Part shown: one piece after another, positions 16,387 through 24,423 of the stretch | How the letters are laid out: each line of letters starts with the position of its first letter | Position numbering within the stretch: the stretch's first letter is position 1 | Source of the DNA: Demequina capsici | Lineage (GTDB): Bacteria > Actinomycetota > Actinomycetes > Actinomycetales > Demequinaceae | Length of the DNA stretch: 64,000 nt | Assembly (NCBI RefSeq): GCF_032102965.1 | Contig: NZ_CP134880.1 | Span: forward strand, 2,542,001 to 2,606,000 | Direction of reading: 5' to 3' | Program-made: the position numbers and the translations under genes | Notes under the pieces: generated by a model | The model's database searches: none | The model's input: the letters and a program-made list of their open reading frames with translations, nothing else | Told to the model about the DNA's origin: nothing

Positions 16387-17739
16387 TCAGCGTCGACGCC
16401 ACCGAGACGCGACCCGTTCGCCGGGTATCCCCGCGGTGTCGCTGCCGCTGAGCGAGGCCGCCTCGTCGGCGGCCAGGACCGCGGCACCGACGGCGCGCTC
16501 CTGGGCACGGCGCGAACGGAACAGGCCCTTGGGCGACCGGACCGCGCGCGCGAGCGTGAAGGTGATCGTCGCGGCGACGAGCACCAGCAGCAGCGCGTAC
16601 CGGAGCTCGACGAGCTCGGCGACGCGCCCGACCAGCTGCGGCACCACGAGGCCCGCGATCGTCGAGAACGACGACACGGCAGCCATGCGGGCCGCTGCGC
16701 GGGCAGGGTCGTCCGCCGCAGCGCTGAAGCCGATGGGTGCGCCGAGCGCCGCGCCCATGCCCCACAGCGCGGCCGCGACCGGCACCAGGTGGACCGCGGG
16801 TGTGAACGCGTACAGGAGCACGCCCGAGGCGACGAGCACCGCGGAGGCACGCAGCGAGACGACGCGTCCCAGCCGGCCGATGACGCGCGCGCCGAACCAG
16901 CGGACCGTCACCATCGCGACGACGAACACCCAGTAGACGAGGTCCGCCGTCGACTCGGTCAGGCCGAAGTCGTCGACGACCGAGAGCGGCAGCCACTGCG
17001 CCGCGACGTTCTCGGTCATCGCGCCGGCGAACACGATCATGCCGATGAGGATCACGTGCGGATCCCGGTACTCGGCCTTCGCGGTGGCGAACGGGCCGCC
17101 GAGGCTGGCGGCCGCGGCGTCGGGGTCGGGCCGCCCGTCGATCGTGGACAGCGGCACGATGAACAGGCGCGCGACGGTGGCGACGGTCCCCACGATCAGG
17201 AAGTGCCACAGGGGTGCGATGCCCGCGTGCGAGAACAGGACGCCGACGCCCAGCCCGATGGCCATGCCGAGTGAGAAGCCCGCATGGAACTGCGGCATGA
17301 TCGCCCGGCCCACGCGGCGCTCGATGCGAGCCGCCTCGGTGTTCATCGCGACGTTCGTGAACGCGAACGAGAAGCTGACCAGGAAGTATCCCGCGGCGAA
17401 CAGCACGTGGTCCCCGAGCATCGTCGCGAGACCGACCATCGAGATCGCGCCCAGGTAGGACAGGTTGGACCACCACAGGAGCGCGCGCGTGCCCAGGCGC
17501 GCGGCGGCCCAGCCGGTGATGAGGAGCGCGGTGAGCGCGCCGACCGCTCCGAAGATCAGGAGGGTCGCGAGCCCTGCGGGGCTGACGTCCAGCAGGTCGC
17601 GCATGGACGGCACGCGGGACAGGAACGTCGCGGTGAGCAGGCCGAGGAACCCGAACAGTGAGAGCACGCCGATCCGCGCCGAACGGACCCGCGAGGCGTC
17701 GGGGGCGGTGGTGGGCGCGAAGCCGAAGGAGGGAAGCAT
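16387..17739 (-). CDS. MFS transporter, LacI-controlled
   Basis: A 450-residue twelve-helix major facilitator. The N-terminus IGVLSLFGFLGLLTATFLSRVPSM and the TGWAAARLGTR loop resemble the YbjJ-like/sugar-related MFS group. A perfect 14-bp palindrome ends about 12 bases upstream of its ATG, next to a divergent LacI gene, so it is very likely repressed by that regulator and imports or exports the regulator's ligand. Substrate cannot be fixed from sequence. The C-terminal 40 residues are a charged cytosolic tail. Stop lies 13 bases from the murB start, same strand, so murB may also be read from this promoter. Confidence 0.9.
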   Translation of the reverse strand: MLPSFGFAPTTAPDASRVRSARIGVLSLFGFLGLLTATFLSRVPSMRDLLDVSPAGLATLLIFGAVGALTALLITGWAAARLGTRALLWWSNLSYLGAISMVGLATMLGDHVLFAAGYFLVSFSFAFTNVAMNTEAARIERRVGRAIMPQFHAGFSLGMAIGLGVGVLFSHAGIAPLWHFLIVGTVATVARLFIVPLSTIDGRPDPDAAAASLGGPFATAKAEYRDPHVILIGMIVFAGAMTENVAAQWLPLSVVDDFGLTESTADLVYWVFVVAMVTVRWFGARVIGRLGRVVSLRASAVLVASGVLLYAFTPAVHLVPVAAALWGMGAALGAPIGFSAAADDPARAAARMAAVSSFSTIAGLVVPQLVGRVAELVELRYALLLVLVAATITFTLARAVRSPKGLFRSRRAQERAVGAAVLAADEAASLSGSDTAGIPGERVASRWRRR

Positions 17740-17751
17740 GGCATCCAGGGT

Positions 17752-17765
17752 TCGAAACGTTTCGA
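17752..17765. promoter_or_regulatory. LacI-type operator between divergent MFS and lacI genes
   Basis: The perfect palindrome TCGAAACGTTTCGA has the central CG and A/T arms typical of LacI/GalR-family operators. It lies 13 bases before the MFS start (17739) and about 19 bases before a TAGCCT -10 box (17784-17789) of the divergent lacI gene, placed to block both transcripts. Confidence 0.85.
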
Positions 17766-17842
17766 CATGGACGATGATACGGCTAGCCTGGCGTCACGAC
17801 GCACGCGCGACGCACCCGCGCCGCGCCGACACGAGGAGGAGC

Positions 17843-18898
17843 ATGGCCCGCACCCGACGACCGACGATGGCCGACGTCGCCGCGCAGGCCGGAGTCTCGG
17901 TGTCCACCGTCTCGCTCGCCTACTCGGGCGCGGGCCCGCTCACCGAGGAGACCCGCGCCAAGGTCATGGCGGCTGCCGCCGAGCTCGACTACGCGGGCCC
18001 GTCGGCGCAGGCGCGCGCGCTCCGCTCAGGCCGCACAGGGATCGTCGGTGTCGTGGTCCACGAGCGCCTGGTCCGGTCCCTGCGCGACCCGCTGCAGCTG
18101 CGCATCCTCGACGCGCTTGTCGAGGACCTGGGCGAGCTCGGCGTCGGAGTCCTCCTGCTGCCCTCCCCCGCGGCCGACGACCGCGACAGGTCGCTGGTCG
18201 CGACCGCCGCGATGGACGCCGCCGTGGTGCTGCGAGTGCGCGACCACGACGAGCCCGCGCTCGAGATCCTGCGGCGACGCGGCATCCCCGCAGTCGCGAT
18301 GGAGGCGCCCGACGGCGCGGTCACCGCGCACGTCACGATCGACGACACTGCGGCCACGGCAGAGCTGGTGCGGCGCCTCCGGCGGCTGGGCCACACCCGC
18401 ATCGCCACGGTCACGGTGCCGATGACCGACGACGCACGCACCCGGCTGGTCGACGCGGAAGCGCTGCCCGACCCGATGTGGACGGCGGCGAGGCACCGGC
18501 TTGACGCGTTCACGCAGACGGGCGTCACCCCCTGCGCCATCGTCGAGTCGGAGGCGTCGAACGTCGAGGCAGGCATGCAGGCCGGCCGGCTGCTCCTCGC
18601 TCACCCGTCACGGCCCACCGCGATCGTGTGCCACTCCGATCTGCTGGCGGGAGGCGTGATCGTCGCGGCGAGGGAGGCGGGGCTGGAGGTGCCGCGCGAC
18701 CTGTCGGTCACCGGCTTCGACGGCCTGGAGCTGCCGTGGCTCGCCCCCCTGCAGCTCACCACCCAGGCGCAGGACGGCACCGCCAAGGGTCACGCGATCG
18801 CCGCCGCCGTGCGCGACGTCCTGTCGGGAGGCACACCCGGCGAGATCCGCATCGAGCTGGAGCTGCGCGAGGGCACGACCATCGCCAGCCCGCGCTGA
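17843..18898 (+). CDS. LacI-family transcriptional regulator
   Basis: A 351-residue repressor. The HTH is at the start (PTMADVAAQAGVSVSTVSLA, residues 7-26), followed by a hinge helix region and a type I periplasmic-binding fold; SVTGFDGLELP and the final TTQAQDG region match the ligand-binding C-domain. The ATG at 17843 follows a GAGGAGG ribosome site; the much longer open frame from 17465 runs into the divergent gene and is rejected. It probably binds the palindrome at 17752-17765, controlling itself and the MFS gene. Ligand unknown, probably a sugar or nucleoside. Confidence 0.94.
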   Translation: MARTRRPTMADVAAQAGVSVSTVSLAYSGAGPLTEETRAKVMAAAAELDYAGPSAQARALRSGRTGIVGVVVHERLVRSLRDPLQLRILDALVEDLGELGVGVLLLPSPAADDRDRSLVATAAMDAAVVLRVRDHDEPALEILRRRGIPAVAMEAPDGAVTAHVTIDDTAATAELVRRLRRLGHTRIATVTVPMTDDARTRLVDAEALPDPMWTAARHRLDAFTQTGVTPCAIVESEASNVEAGMQAGRLLLAHPSRPTAIVCHSDLLAGGVIVAAREAGLEVPRDLSVTGFDGLELPWLAPLQLTTQAQDGTAKGHAIAAAVRDVLSGGTPGEIRIELELREGTTIASPR

Positions 18899-18910
18899 CG
18901 CGCATACGGC

Positions 18911-20395
18911 TCAGCCGACGCCGAGCACGCTCTGGATCGCAGGGAGCGCGAAGTAGACGGCGAAAGCCGCGGCGCCCACCCACATCAGCGGCTTGATCTC
19001 CCTGAGGCGGCCGGTGCCCGCCGCGATCGCGACATAGGCGATGAAGCCGATGCCGATCCCCGCGGCGATCGAGTAGCCGAACGGCATCACGATGATCGTG
19101 AGGAACGCGGGCACGGCGATGCGGAAGTCGCGCCAGTCGATGTCGGTCGCGGAGGCGAGCATCATGAGGCCGACGAGCACGAGCACGGGGGTCGCGGCCT
19201 CGAACGGCACGATGTTCGCGAGCGGAGACAGGAACGTCGCGACCAGGAACGCGAGACCCGTCACGACCGACGCGAGACCCGTGCGCGCACCGTCGCCCAC
19301 GCCCGAGGCGGACTCGACGTAGGCCGTGTTCGACGACACCGACGCAGCACCGCCGGCCATGGCGGCGAGCGAGTCGACGATGAGGATCTGCTGCGAGTTC
19401 TCCGGGACGCCGTCCTCATCGTTGAGGTGCGCCTCCTCACCCACGGCCGTCATCGTCCCCAGCGTGTCGAAGAAGTCCACCACGAGCAGGGAGAAGATCG
19501 TCATGAGCACCGTGACCACGGCCACGCCCGAGTCGAAGGCCCCGAAGAGGCTCACCTGGCCCAGCAGGCCCAGGTCGGGGACGAAGGACCAGTCCTGCCC
19601 TGCGAGCGTCGGCACGACGAGCGCCCAGCCGCCGGGGTTGTCCGCGCTCGCGGGCCCGAAGCCCCAGACGGCCTCCACGATGAACGCGACCACCGTGATG
19701 CTGACGATCGACAGCAGCAGCGCACCCTTGACCTTGCGCGCCAGCAGGATGCCGCCGAGCACGATGCCCACCAGGAACAGCAGCGTGGGCACTGTGGCGA
19801 TCGAGCCTCCGTCACCGAAGGCGCCCGGCGTGGACGACGTGAGGTCGTCGGTGATCATGCCCGAGTCCCAGAAGGCGATGTACGCGAGGAACAGCCCGAT
19901 GCCTGCGGCGATCGCCTTCTTGAGCGGCATGGGGACCGCCAGCAGGAACTTGAGCCGCAGCTTGGTCAGCACCAGCACCAGCACCAGGGCGCCTTCGATC
20001 ACGATCAGACCCATCGCCTCGGGCCACGTGAACATGCCCGAGCCCACCAGCCCGTACGCGACGAAGGCATTGATGCCGAGGCCCGCCGCGATGGCGATCG
20101 GGAAGCGTGCGTACGCCCCCATCAGGATGGTCAGCACGCCGGCGACCAGAGCGGTCGCCGCGGCGATCATGCCCAGGTTCGGCGCGGCGCCACCCCCCAG
20201 GTAGTTGCCGTCCTTGTCCTGCACGAAGCCCAGGATCAGAGGGTTCAGCACCACGATGTACGCCATCGTGAAGAACGTCGTGAGCCCCCCGCGGATCTCC
20301 TGGCTGAACGTGGAACCGCGCTCGGTGATGCCGAAGTAGGCGTCGAGGCGCATGCGGACGCCGGTGTCCTGTGCGGTGGAGGTCATGACTGTCAT
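18911..20395 (-). CDS. NCS2/AzgA-family purine permease
   Basis: A 494-residue proton-coupled nucleobase transporter of the adenine/guanine/hypoxanthine class (PbuG/AdeQ type). FFTMAYIVVLNPLIL near the start, GLGINAFVAYG near 103 and VSSNTAYVESASGVGDGARTGL near 340 are family signature segments; about 12 hydrophobic helices are seen, with the internal repeat typical of NAT/NCS2 proteins. Convergent with lacI (12-base gap). No purine riboswitch is apparent in the 125 bases upstream up to hadB. Confidence 0.94.
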   Translation of the reverse strand: MTVMTSTAQDTGVRMRLDAYFGITERGSTFSQEIRGGLTTFFTMAYIVVLNPLILGFVQDKDGNYLGGGAAPNLGMIAAATALVAGVLTILMGAYARFPIAIAAGLGINAFVAYGLVGSGMFTWPEAMGLIVIEGALVLVLVLTKLRLKFLLAVPMPLKKAIAAGIGLFLAYIAFWDSGMITDDLTSSTPGAFGDGGSIATVPTLLFLVGIVLGGILLARKVKGALLLSIVSITVVAFIVEAVWGFGPASADNPGGWALVVPTLAGQDWSFVPDLGLLGQVSLFGAFDSGVAVVTVLMTIFSLLVVDFFDTLGTMTAVGEEAHLNDEDGVPENSQQILIVDSLAAMAGGAASVSSNTAYVESASGVGDGARTGLASVVTGLAFLVATFLSPLANIVPFEAATPVLVLVGLMMLASATDIDWRDFRIAVPAFLTIIVMPFGYSIAAGIGIGFIAYVAIAAGTGRLREIKPLMWVGAAAFAVYFALPAIQSVLGVG

Positions 20396-20489
20396 GGTGC
20401 CAGGGCGAGGTCCCAGACCCGTGCGTCATCGGTCCCAGAACAGCGAGGGCCCGCGAGGTGCGCGCTCACATCCACACGCACCGCGCCTG

Positions 20490-20921
20490 TCAGGCGCAGC
20501 TGACGAGCGCCTGCGCCTTGACGAGCACCTTCTGCCCATCGAGCTCGACGGTGACATCGATGCGAGCGGTGCGCGTCTCGTCGTCCAGGCTGCCGACCGT
20601 GGCGGTGAACATGACGGTCGCCTCGCCGGGATTCGGCACAGGGATGGGGCGCGCGAACCGGCACTGGAGGTCGACGACGTTGCCGGGTCCGGCCCACTCC
20701 TCGACGACCGATGCCGCCGTGCCCATGGTGAGCATGCCGTGCGCGATCACGCCGGGGAGCCCGACTGACTGCGCGACGACGTCGTTGTAGTGGATCGGGT
20801 TGAAGTCGCCGGAGGCTCCGGCATACCGCACGAGCGAGTCCCTGGTGAAGCCGACCTCGCGGGTGGCGACGATCTGGCCCTTCTCGAGGCCCTCGAACGA
20901 GGGTGCGTCCTGGTCGCTCAT
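20490..20921 (-). CDS. hadB: MaoC/HadB-type (3R)-hydroxyacyl dehydratase
   Basis: A 143-residue hot-dog-fold hydratase. The catalytic hydratase-2 motif is complete (GASGDFNPIHYNDVVA, about 35-50, with catalytic Asp and His). It overlaps the hadA-like gene upstream by four bases, so the two are made as a heterodimer: this subunit is catalytic, the other stabilises and lengthens the acyl channel. In mycobacteria the pair acts in FAS-II; the role in organisms without mycolic acids is less certain. Gene order rpmG-hadA-hadB, with murB not far off, is conserved across Actinobacteria. Confidence 0.9.
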   Translation of the reverse strand: MSDQDAPSFEGLEKGQIVATREVGFTRDSLVRYAGASGDFNPIHYNDVVAQSVGLPGVIAHGMLTMGTAASVVEEWAGPGNVVDLQCRFARPIPVPNPGEATVMFTATVGSLDDETRTARIDVTVELDGQKVLVKAQALVSCA

Positions 20922-21364
20922 GCGTCCTCCCTCACTGCCAGCGTGGACAGCACGGTGGCGACAGGCGCGCCGTCCAGGTCCGCGAGCTCCGCGCGGGTGG
21001 TCACGGTGGACACTCCCCCACGGCTGACGATGCGATCGATGTGGATGGTCGTGGAGATCTCGTCCCCCGCGACGATCGGGCGGTGGTGCGTGAAACGCTC
21101 GTCGGCGTGGACCACCTTGGAGAAGTCGACGCCGACCTCAGGGTCCTGCACCACGTGGAACTCGGCGCGCTGCGCGATGACGACCGCGAACGTGCTCGGC
21201 GCGACGAGGTCTGCGTAGCCCTCGGCCTGCGCGGCGTCGACGTCGCGGTGAGCGAAGGACCGAGCGTCCACCGCATCGGCGAACTCGCGGATCTTGGCGC
21301 GCGAGACCTCGTAGGGCTCGTGCGGGCCGTAGCTGCGGCCCTGGGCATCGGGGTTCACTGGCAC
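20918..21364 (-). CDS. hadA: HadA-type dehydratase subunit (FAS1-like MaoC N domain)
   Basis: A 148-residue hot-dog-fold protein without the Asp/His hydratase motif, as known for HadA, the substrate-holding partner of HadB. Recognisable parts are YEVSRAKIREFADAV at the N-terminus and the HADERFTHHRPIVAGD segment near 85-100. The GTG at 21364 lies six bases after a TAGGCT -10 box (minus strand), so the transcript is probably leaderless from this codon; a second GTG two codons on is an alternative. Its stop overlaps hadB (ATGA). Confidence 0.88.
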   Translation of the reverse strand: MPVNPDAQGRSYGPHEPYEVSRAKIREFADAVDARSFAHRDVDAAQAEGYADLVAPSTFAVVIAQRAEFHVVQDPEVGVDFSKVVHADERFTHHRPIVAGDEISTTIHIDRIVSRGGVSTVTTRAELADLDGAPVATVLSTLAVREDA

Positions 21365-21417
21365 GGCGCCAGCCTAGCGAACCGGGCCGACGCGGGCGTG
21401 GCGCACAGACCGCGCGG

Positions 21418-22422
21418 TCAGCCGGGCTCCGCCGCACCGTAGGTGGCGACGAACGCGCGGTGGTCGGTGCCGGGGATCGTCACCGCCTCCGTGGATGTCG
21501 CGACGAACGGCACGTCGCGCACGAGCACATGGTCGATCGCCACGAAGGGGAAGGGCGACCCGCTCGCCGGGAACGTCGCCTGAATCCCGGATCCGGCCTG
21601 GTCGGCGGCGTCGATGAGGCCGATCGACTCGAGCGCGCGGAACGCCGCATGATCCCGCGTGGTGTTGAGGTCGCCGAGCACGAGCACGGGACCGGAGGTG
21701 CCCTCCACCCACCCCTGCAGCAGATCGAGGTCGGACGCCCACCTGCCGTGATCGCGCAGCTCCGGCGCGGCGGGATGCGCGACGAGCACGGTGACCGTGA
21801 CGCCGTCGACGTCGACGGCCGCCGCGACGGCGCGGGAGTACAGGCCCTCCACGGCCGTGGCGGGCTGCGCGGGAAGCCGGGTCCACAGCCCGGTGCCGGT
21901 CACGCCGGGCTCTGGCCACGCGTCGGCGTAGGAGAACTGCCGTCCGATCCCGGCCGCCTCGAGGTCGTCGAGCATCCCCGGCGTGAGCTCCTCGACGGCC
22001 AGCACGTCGACGCCGCGGTCGTCGGCAAGATCGACGATCGCGTCCGCGTCGGCCAGGCCCAGCCGCGCGTTGACCGTGAGGACCGTCAGCACCGGGCTCG
22101 CATCGGAGCCGCCGGTGTACAGGGGGATGATCCAGGACGCGCCCACCGCGAGCATGGCGAATGCGGCGATCGCCGTTCCCCAGGCGCGCGACACCAGCGC
22201 GAGCACGAGGGGCACGAGCAGCGCGGCGCTGAACCACGGGGTGAGCGCGACGAGTACCGCGAGCGGCCCGGGCTCGATGCCCGTGAGCCTCGCGAGAAAG
22301 GGGACGGCGAGCGCCGCCGTGGCGAGCAGCGCGAGCAGATGACCGATCCGATGGCCGAGCGGCGCAGGAGGCCTGAAGCGCCGATGCCGCACCACGTGCG
22401 AGTCGATCTCCCCTGCGGCCAT
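21418..22422 (-). CDS. Membrane-anchored endonuclease/exonuclease/phosphatase-fold protein
   Basis: A 334-residue protein with three hydrophobic helices in the first 110 residues (LLALLATAALAVPFL and onward) followed by an outward-facing EEP domain. The metal-dependent fold is marked by LTVNARLG near 120, VEEL, LVAHP, LGDLNTTRDHAAF (catalytic Asp-Asn) near 245 and the final GTDHRAFV (catalytic Asp-His). Such exported EEP proteins are usually phosphodiesterases acting on lipids or extracellular nucleic acid; substrate unknown. Start chosen at the ATG at 22422, because longer in-frame extension would run through the rpmG terminator and gene. Confidence 0.88.
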   Translation of the reverse strand: MAAGEIDSHVVRHRRFRPPAPLGHRIGHLLALLATAALAVPFLARLTGIEPGPLAVLVALTPWFSAALLVPLVLALVSRAWGTAIAAFAMLAVGASWIIPLYTGGSDASPVLTVLTVNARLGLADADAIVDLADDRGVDVLAVEELTPGMLDDLEAAGIGRQFSYADAWPEPGVTGTGLWTRLPAQPATAVEGLYSRAVAAAVDVDGVTVTVLVAHPAAPELRDHGRWASDLDLLQGWVEGTSGPVLVLGDLNTTRDHAAFRALESIGLIDAADQAGSGIQATFPASGSPFPFVAIDHVLVRDVPFVATSTEAVTIPGTDHRAFVATYGAAEPG

Positions 22423-22460
22423 GCCGCCGAGTCTGGCACGCGCCGTCGGCCAGGGAACGA

Positions 22461-22494
22461 CGAAGGCCCGCCCTGTGGACAGGGCGGGCCTTCG
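22461..22494 (-). terminator. Intrinsic terminator after rpmG
   Basis: A perfect 16-bp stem with a two-base loop, arms CGAAGGCCCGCCCTGT and its complement, lies 29 bases past the rpmG stop and before the EEP gene. It is one of the strongest hairpins in the window. Confidence 0.8.
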
Positions 22495-22522
22495 CTTCAA
22501 CGGCTCTGTGGCCGCGACTTGC

Positions 22523-22687
22523 TCAGCGCGTCTCGCGGTGCGCGGTGTGCTTGCCGCACTTCGGGCAGAACTTGGAGAGCTCCACACGGTCAGGGTTGTT
22601 GCGGCGGTTCTTGCGCGTGATGTAGTTGCGGTTCTTGCAGTCCACGCACGCGAGCGTGATCTTGGGGCGAACGTCGTTCTTGGCCAT
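22523..22687 (-). CDS. rpmG: 50S ribosomal protein L33
   Basis: A 54-residue L33 beginning [17 protein letters not shown]. The two CxxC pairs (CVDC at 14-17, CPKC at 41-44) identify the zinc-binding form. The end THKH-like region reads [10 protein letters not shown]. It lies just downstream of tRNA-Met and tRNA-Thr on the same strand, as in many actinobacterial chromosomes, and is followed by a strong terminator. Confidence 0.97.
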   Translation of the reverse strand: MAKNDVRPKITLACVDCKNRNYITRKNRRNNPDRVELSKFCPKCGKHTAHRETR

Positions 22688-22755
22688 GATGTCTCTCCCA
22701 GCCTTCGAGGGCGCGCTCTACAGCGCGAAGGCCCGGGGTGATTCCCGGGCCTCAG

Positions 22756-22829
22756 TAGCGAGGGCGGGGCTCGAACCCGCGACCTCACGATTATGAGTCG
22801 TGCGCTCTAACCAGCTGAGCTACCCCGCC
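22756..22829 (-). tRNA. tRNA-Met (anticodon CAT)
   Basis: A complete 74-base cloverleaf. Acceptor GGCGGGG pairs with CCTCGCT (two G-U pairs), the anticodon stem is CACGA/TCGTG with loop CTCATAA, and the T arm is GCGGG-TTCGAGC-CCCGC. CAT with a normal paired acceptor fits elongator Met; a lysidine-modified Ile tRNA cannot be excluded from sequence alone. No CCA is encoded. Confidence 0.95.
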
Positions 22830-22863
22830 ACGGTCCGATGCTCGTGAGAAGCATCGAACTGAG

Positions 22864-22936
22864 AGCCCCGACAGGGAATCGAACCCTGGACCTTTTCCTT
22901 ACCATGGAAACGCTCTGCCGACTGAGCTATCGGGGC
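22864..22936 (-). tRNA. tRNA-Thr (anticodon GGT)
   Basis: A complete 73-base cloverleaf. Acceptor GCCCCGA pairs with TCGGGGC, the anticodon stem is TTTCC/GGAAA around loop ATGGTAA, and the T loop is TTCGATT. It lies 34 bases upstream of tRNA-Met on the same strand, probably one transcript with rpmG. Confidence 0.96.
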
Positions 22937-23067
22937 CAGCCGGAACAGAGTACACGCCAGCGCGCCAGAACGCGAAATCGAATCATGCACCTCGCGCGCG
23001 CGGCCTCGTCGGGCCCGTCGGGGCCGTGTTCTCCGCCATGTCCGACCCCCCACCTAGAGTGTTCGAC

Positions 23068-24366
23068 GTGACCGATTCCCTGTCCGCCGCCCAGGCCCGC
23101 CGGACGTTCCTCGACGCGCAGGGGCTTGCCCGCAGGCGGCCCTCGCGCCGGCCGCGGGCGGCGGACTTCCAGGCGTACCTCGAGTCCCAGGGCGTGCTGC
23201 AGCTCGACACGGTGAACGTGCTTGCCAGGGCGCACTACATGCCCCTCTTCTCGCGCCTCGGCGGCTACGACACCGCAGCGTTGGACGCCCACCTGTGGGG
23301 CGATCACGCCGGCCACTCGCCGCACGTCTTCGAGCACTGGGGTCACGAGGCTTCCGTCATGCCGCGAGACCTGCTGCCTGCGATGCACCATCGGATGCAG
23401 GGCAAGGCGTCGTGGAAGTCGCGCACGCGGGCGCGGCTGGACCGGGAGCGTCCGGGGCTCCTGGAGCAGGTGCGGGCCGCCGTGGACGCGGAGGGGCCCG
23501 TGACCGCGGGCCAGCTGGAGCACCTGGCGCCGCACGAGGGCCCACGCGGACCGTGGTGGGACACCACCCATGTGAAGGACGCGCTCGAGTACCTGTTCAT
23601 CACGGGCGGCGTCGCCGCCTCCCGTGGCCGCCACTTCACCCGCACCTACGACTCGACGGCTCGCGCGTGGGGCCTCGCCGCGGCGGACGAGCGCGGGGGC
23701 TGGGGGCTTCCCCCCGCGCAGGCGCATCAGCTGCTGTTCGACCGCGGGCTCGCCGCCGTCGGCATCGGCACCGTCCGTGACCTGTGCGACCACTTCCGAC
23801 TGCCGTTCCAGGCGGGCGCGCGCGAGGCCGGCGGCGCAGGAGGCCCGGCCTGGGCGGCGTCGGCCGTGGAGAGGGGCCTCGCCCAGTGGGTGACGGTCGA
23901 GGGCTGGAAGGAGCCCGCACTGCTCGCGACGGCATCCGCCGGCGCGCCGGCATGGCATCGCCCGGCGAGCGATCCCGGTCGGGCCACCGGGGCCGCCCTG
24001 CTCAGCCCGTTCGACCCTGTGTGCTGGTTCCGGCCGCGACTGCTGCGCATGTTCGGCATGGACTATCGGATCGAGATCTACACCCCCGAGCCGAAGCGCG
24101 TCTTCGGGTACTACTGCCTGCCGTTCCTGCTGGGCGATCAGATGGTGGGGCGAGTGGACCTCAAGGCCGATCGCAAGGCGGGCAGGCTGCTGGTGCAGGC
24201 GGCGTGGCGGGAGGAGCGAACCGTGCCGGGCGCACGACGCCGCAAGGACGACGAGGTGGGCGTGGCGCTGCGTCACGAGCTGGAGCTGATGGCGACCTGG
24301 CTGGGCCTGCACGAGGTGCGGATCGCACCACGTGGCAACCTCGCGCCGTCGCTCATGGCAGGTTGA
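23068..24366 (+). CDS. YcaQ/AlkX-like winged-helix DNA glycosylase
   Basis: A 432-residue protein of the HTH_42 superfamily (AlkZ/YcaQ). These base-excision enzymes open alkylated bases and, in YcaQ/AlkX, unhook interstrand crosslinks. The catalytic Q-phi-D motif characteristic of AlkX is visible as QLD at about 45-47, instead of the QxQ of AlkZ. Family segments LFSRLGGYD, VFEHWGHEAS and FDPVCWFRPRLLRMFG are present. The GTG at 23068 follows a TAGAGT -10 box by seven bases, so I take it as a leaderless start; a GTG at 23026 would put that box inside the coding region. Confidence 0.86.
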   Translation: MTDSLSAAQARRTFLDAQGLARRRPSRRPRAADFQAYLESQGVLQLDTVNVLARAHYMPLFSRLGGYDTAALDAHLWGDHAGHSPHVFEHWGHEASVMPRDLLPAMHHRMQGKASWKSRTRARLDRERPGLLEQVRAAVDAEGPVTAGQLEHLAPHEGPRGPWWDTTHVKDALEYLFITGGVAASRGRHFTRTYDSTARAWGLAAADERGGWGLPPAQAHQLLFDRGLAAVGIGTVRDLCDHFRLPFQAGAREAGGAGGPAWAASAVERGLAQWVTVEGWKEPALLATASAGAPAWHRPASDPGRATGAALLSPFDPVCWFRPRLLRMFGMDYRIEIYTPEPKRVFGYYCLPFLLGDQMVGRVDLKADRKAGRLLVQAAWREERTVPGARRRKDDEVGVALRHELELMATWLGLHEVRIAPRGNLAPSLMAG

Positions 24367-24423
24367 TCGCGCTCGTCGCCGGCGTCGAGCGTGCCTGTCC
24401 GCCGCCGCGGGAGGCAGGTCCGT

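Noticed and set aside
22756..22936. tRNA pair as an integration site of a mobile element
   Set aside because: No integrase, direct repeat or foreign-looking gene cargo was found beside either tRNA; the order tRNA-rpmG-had is conserved chromosome.
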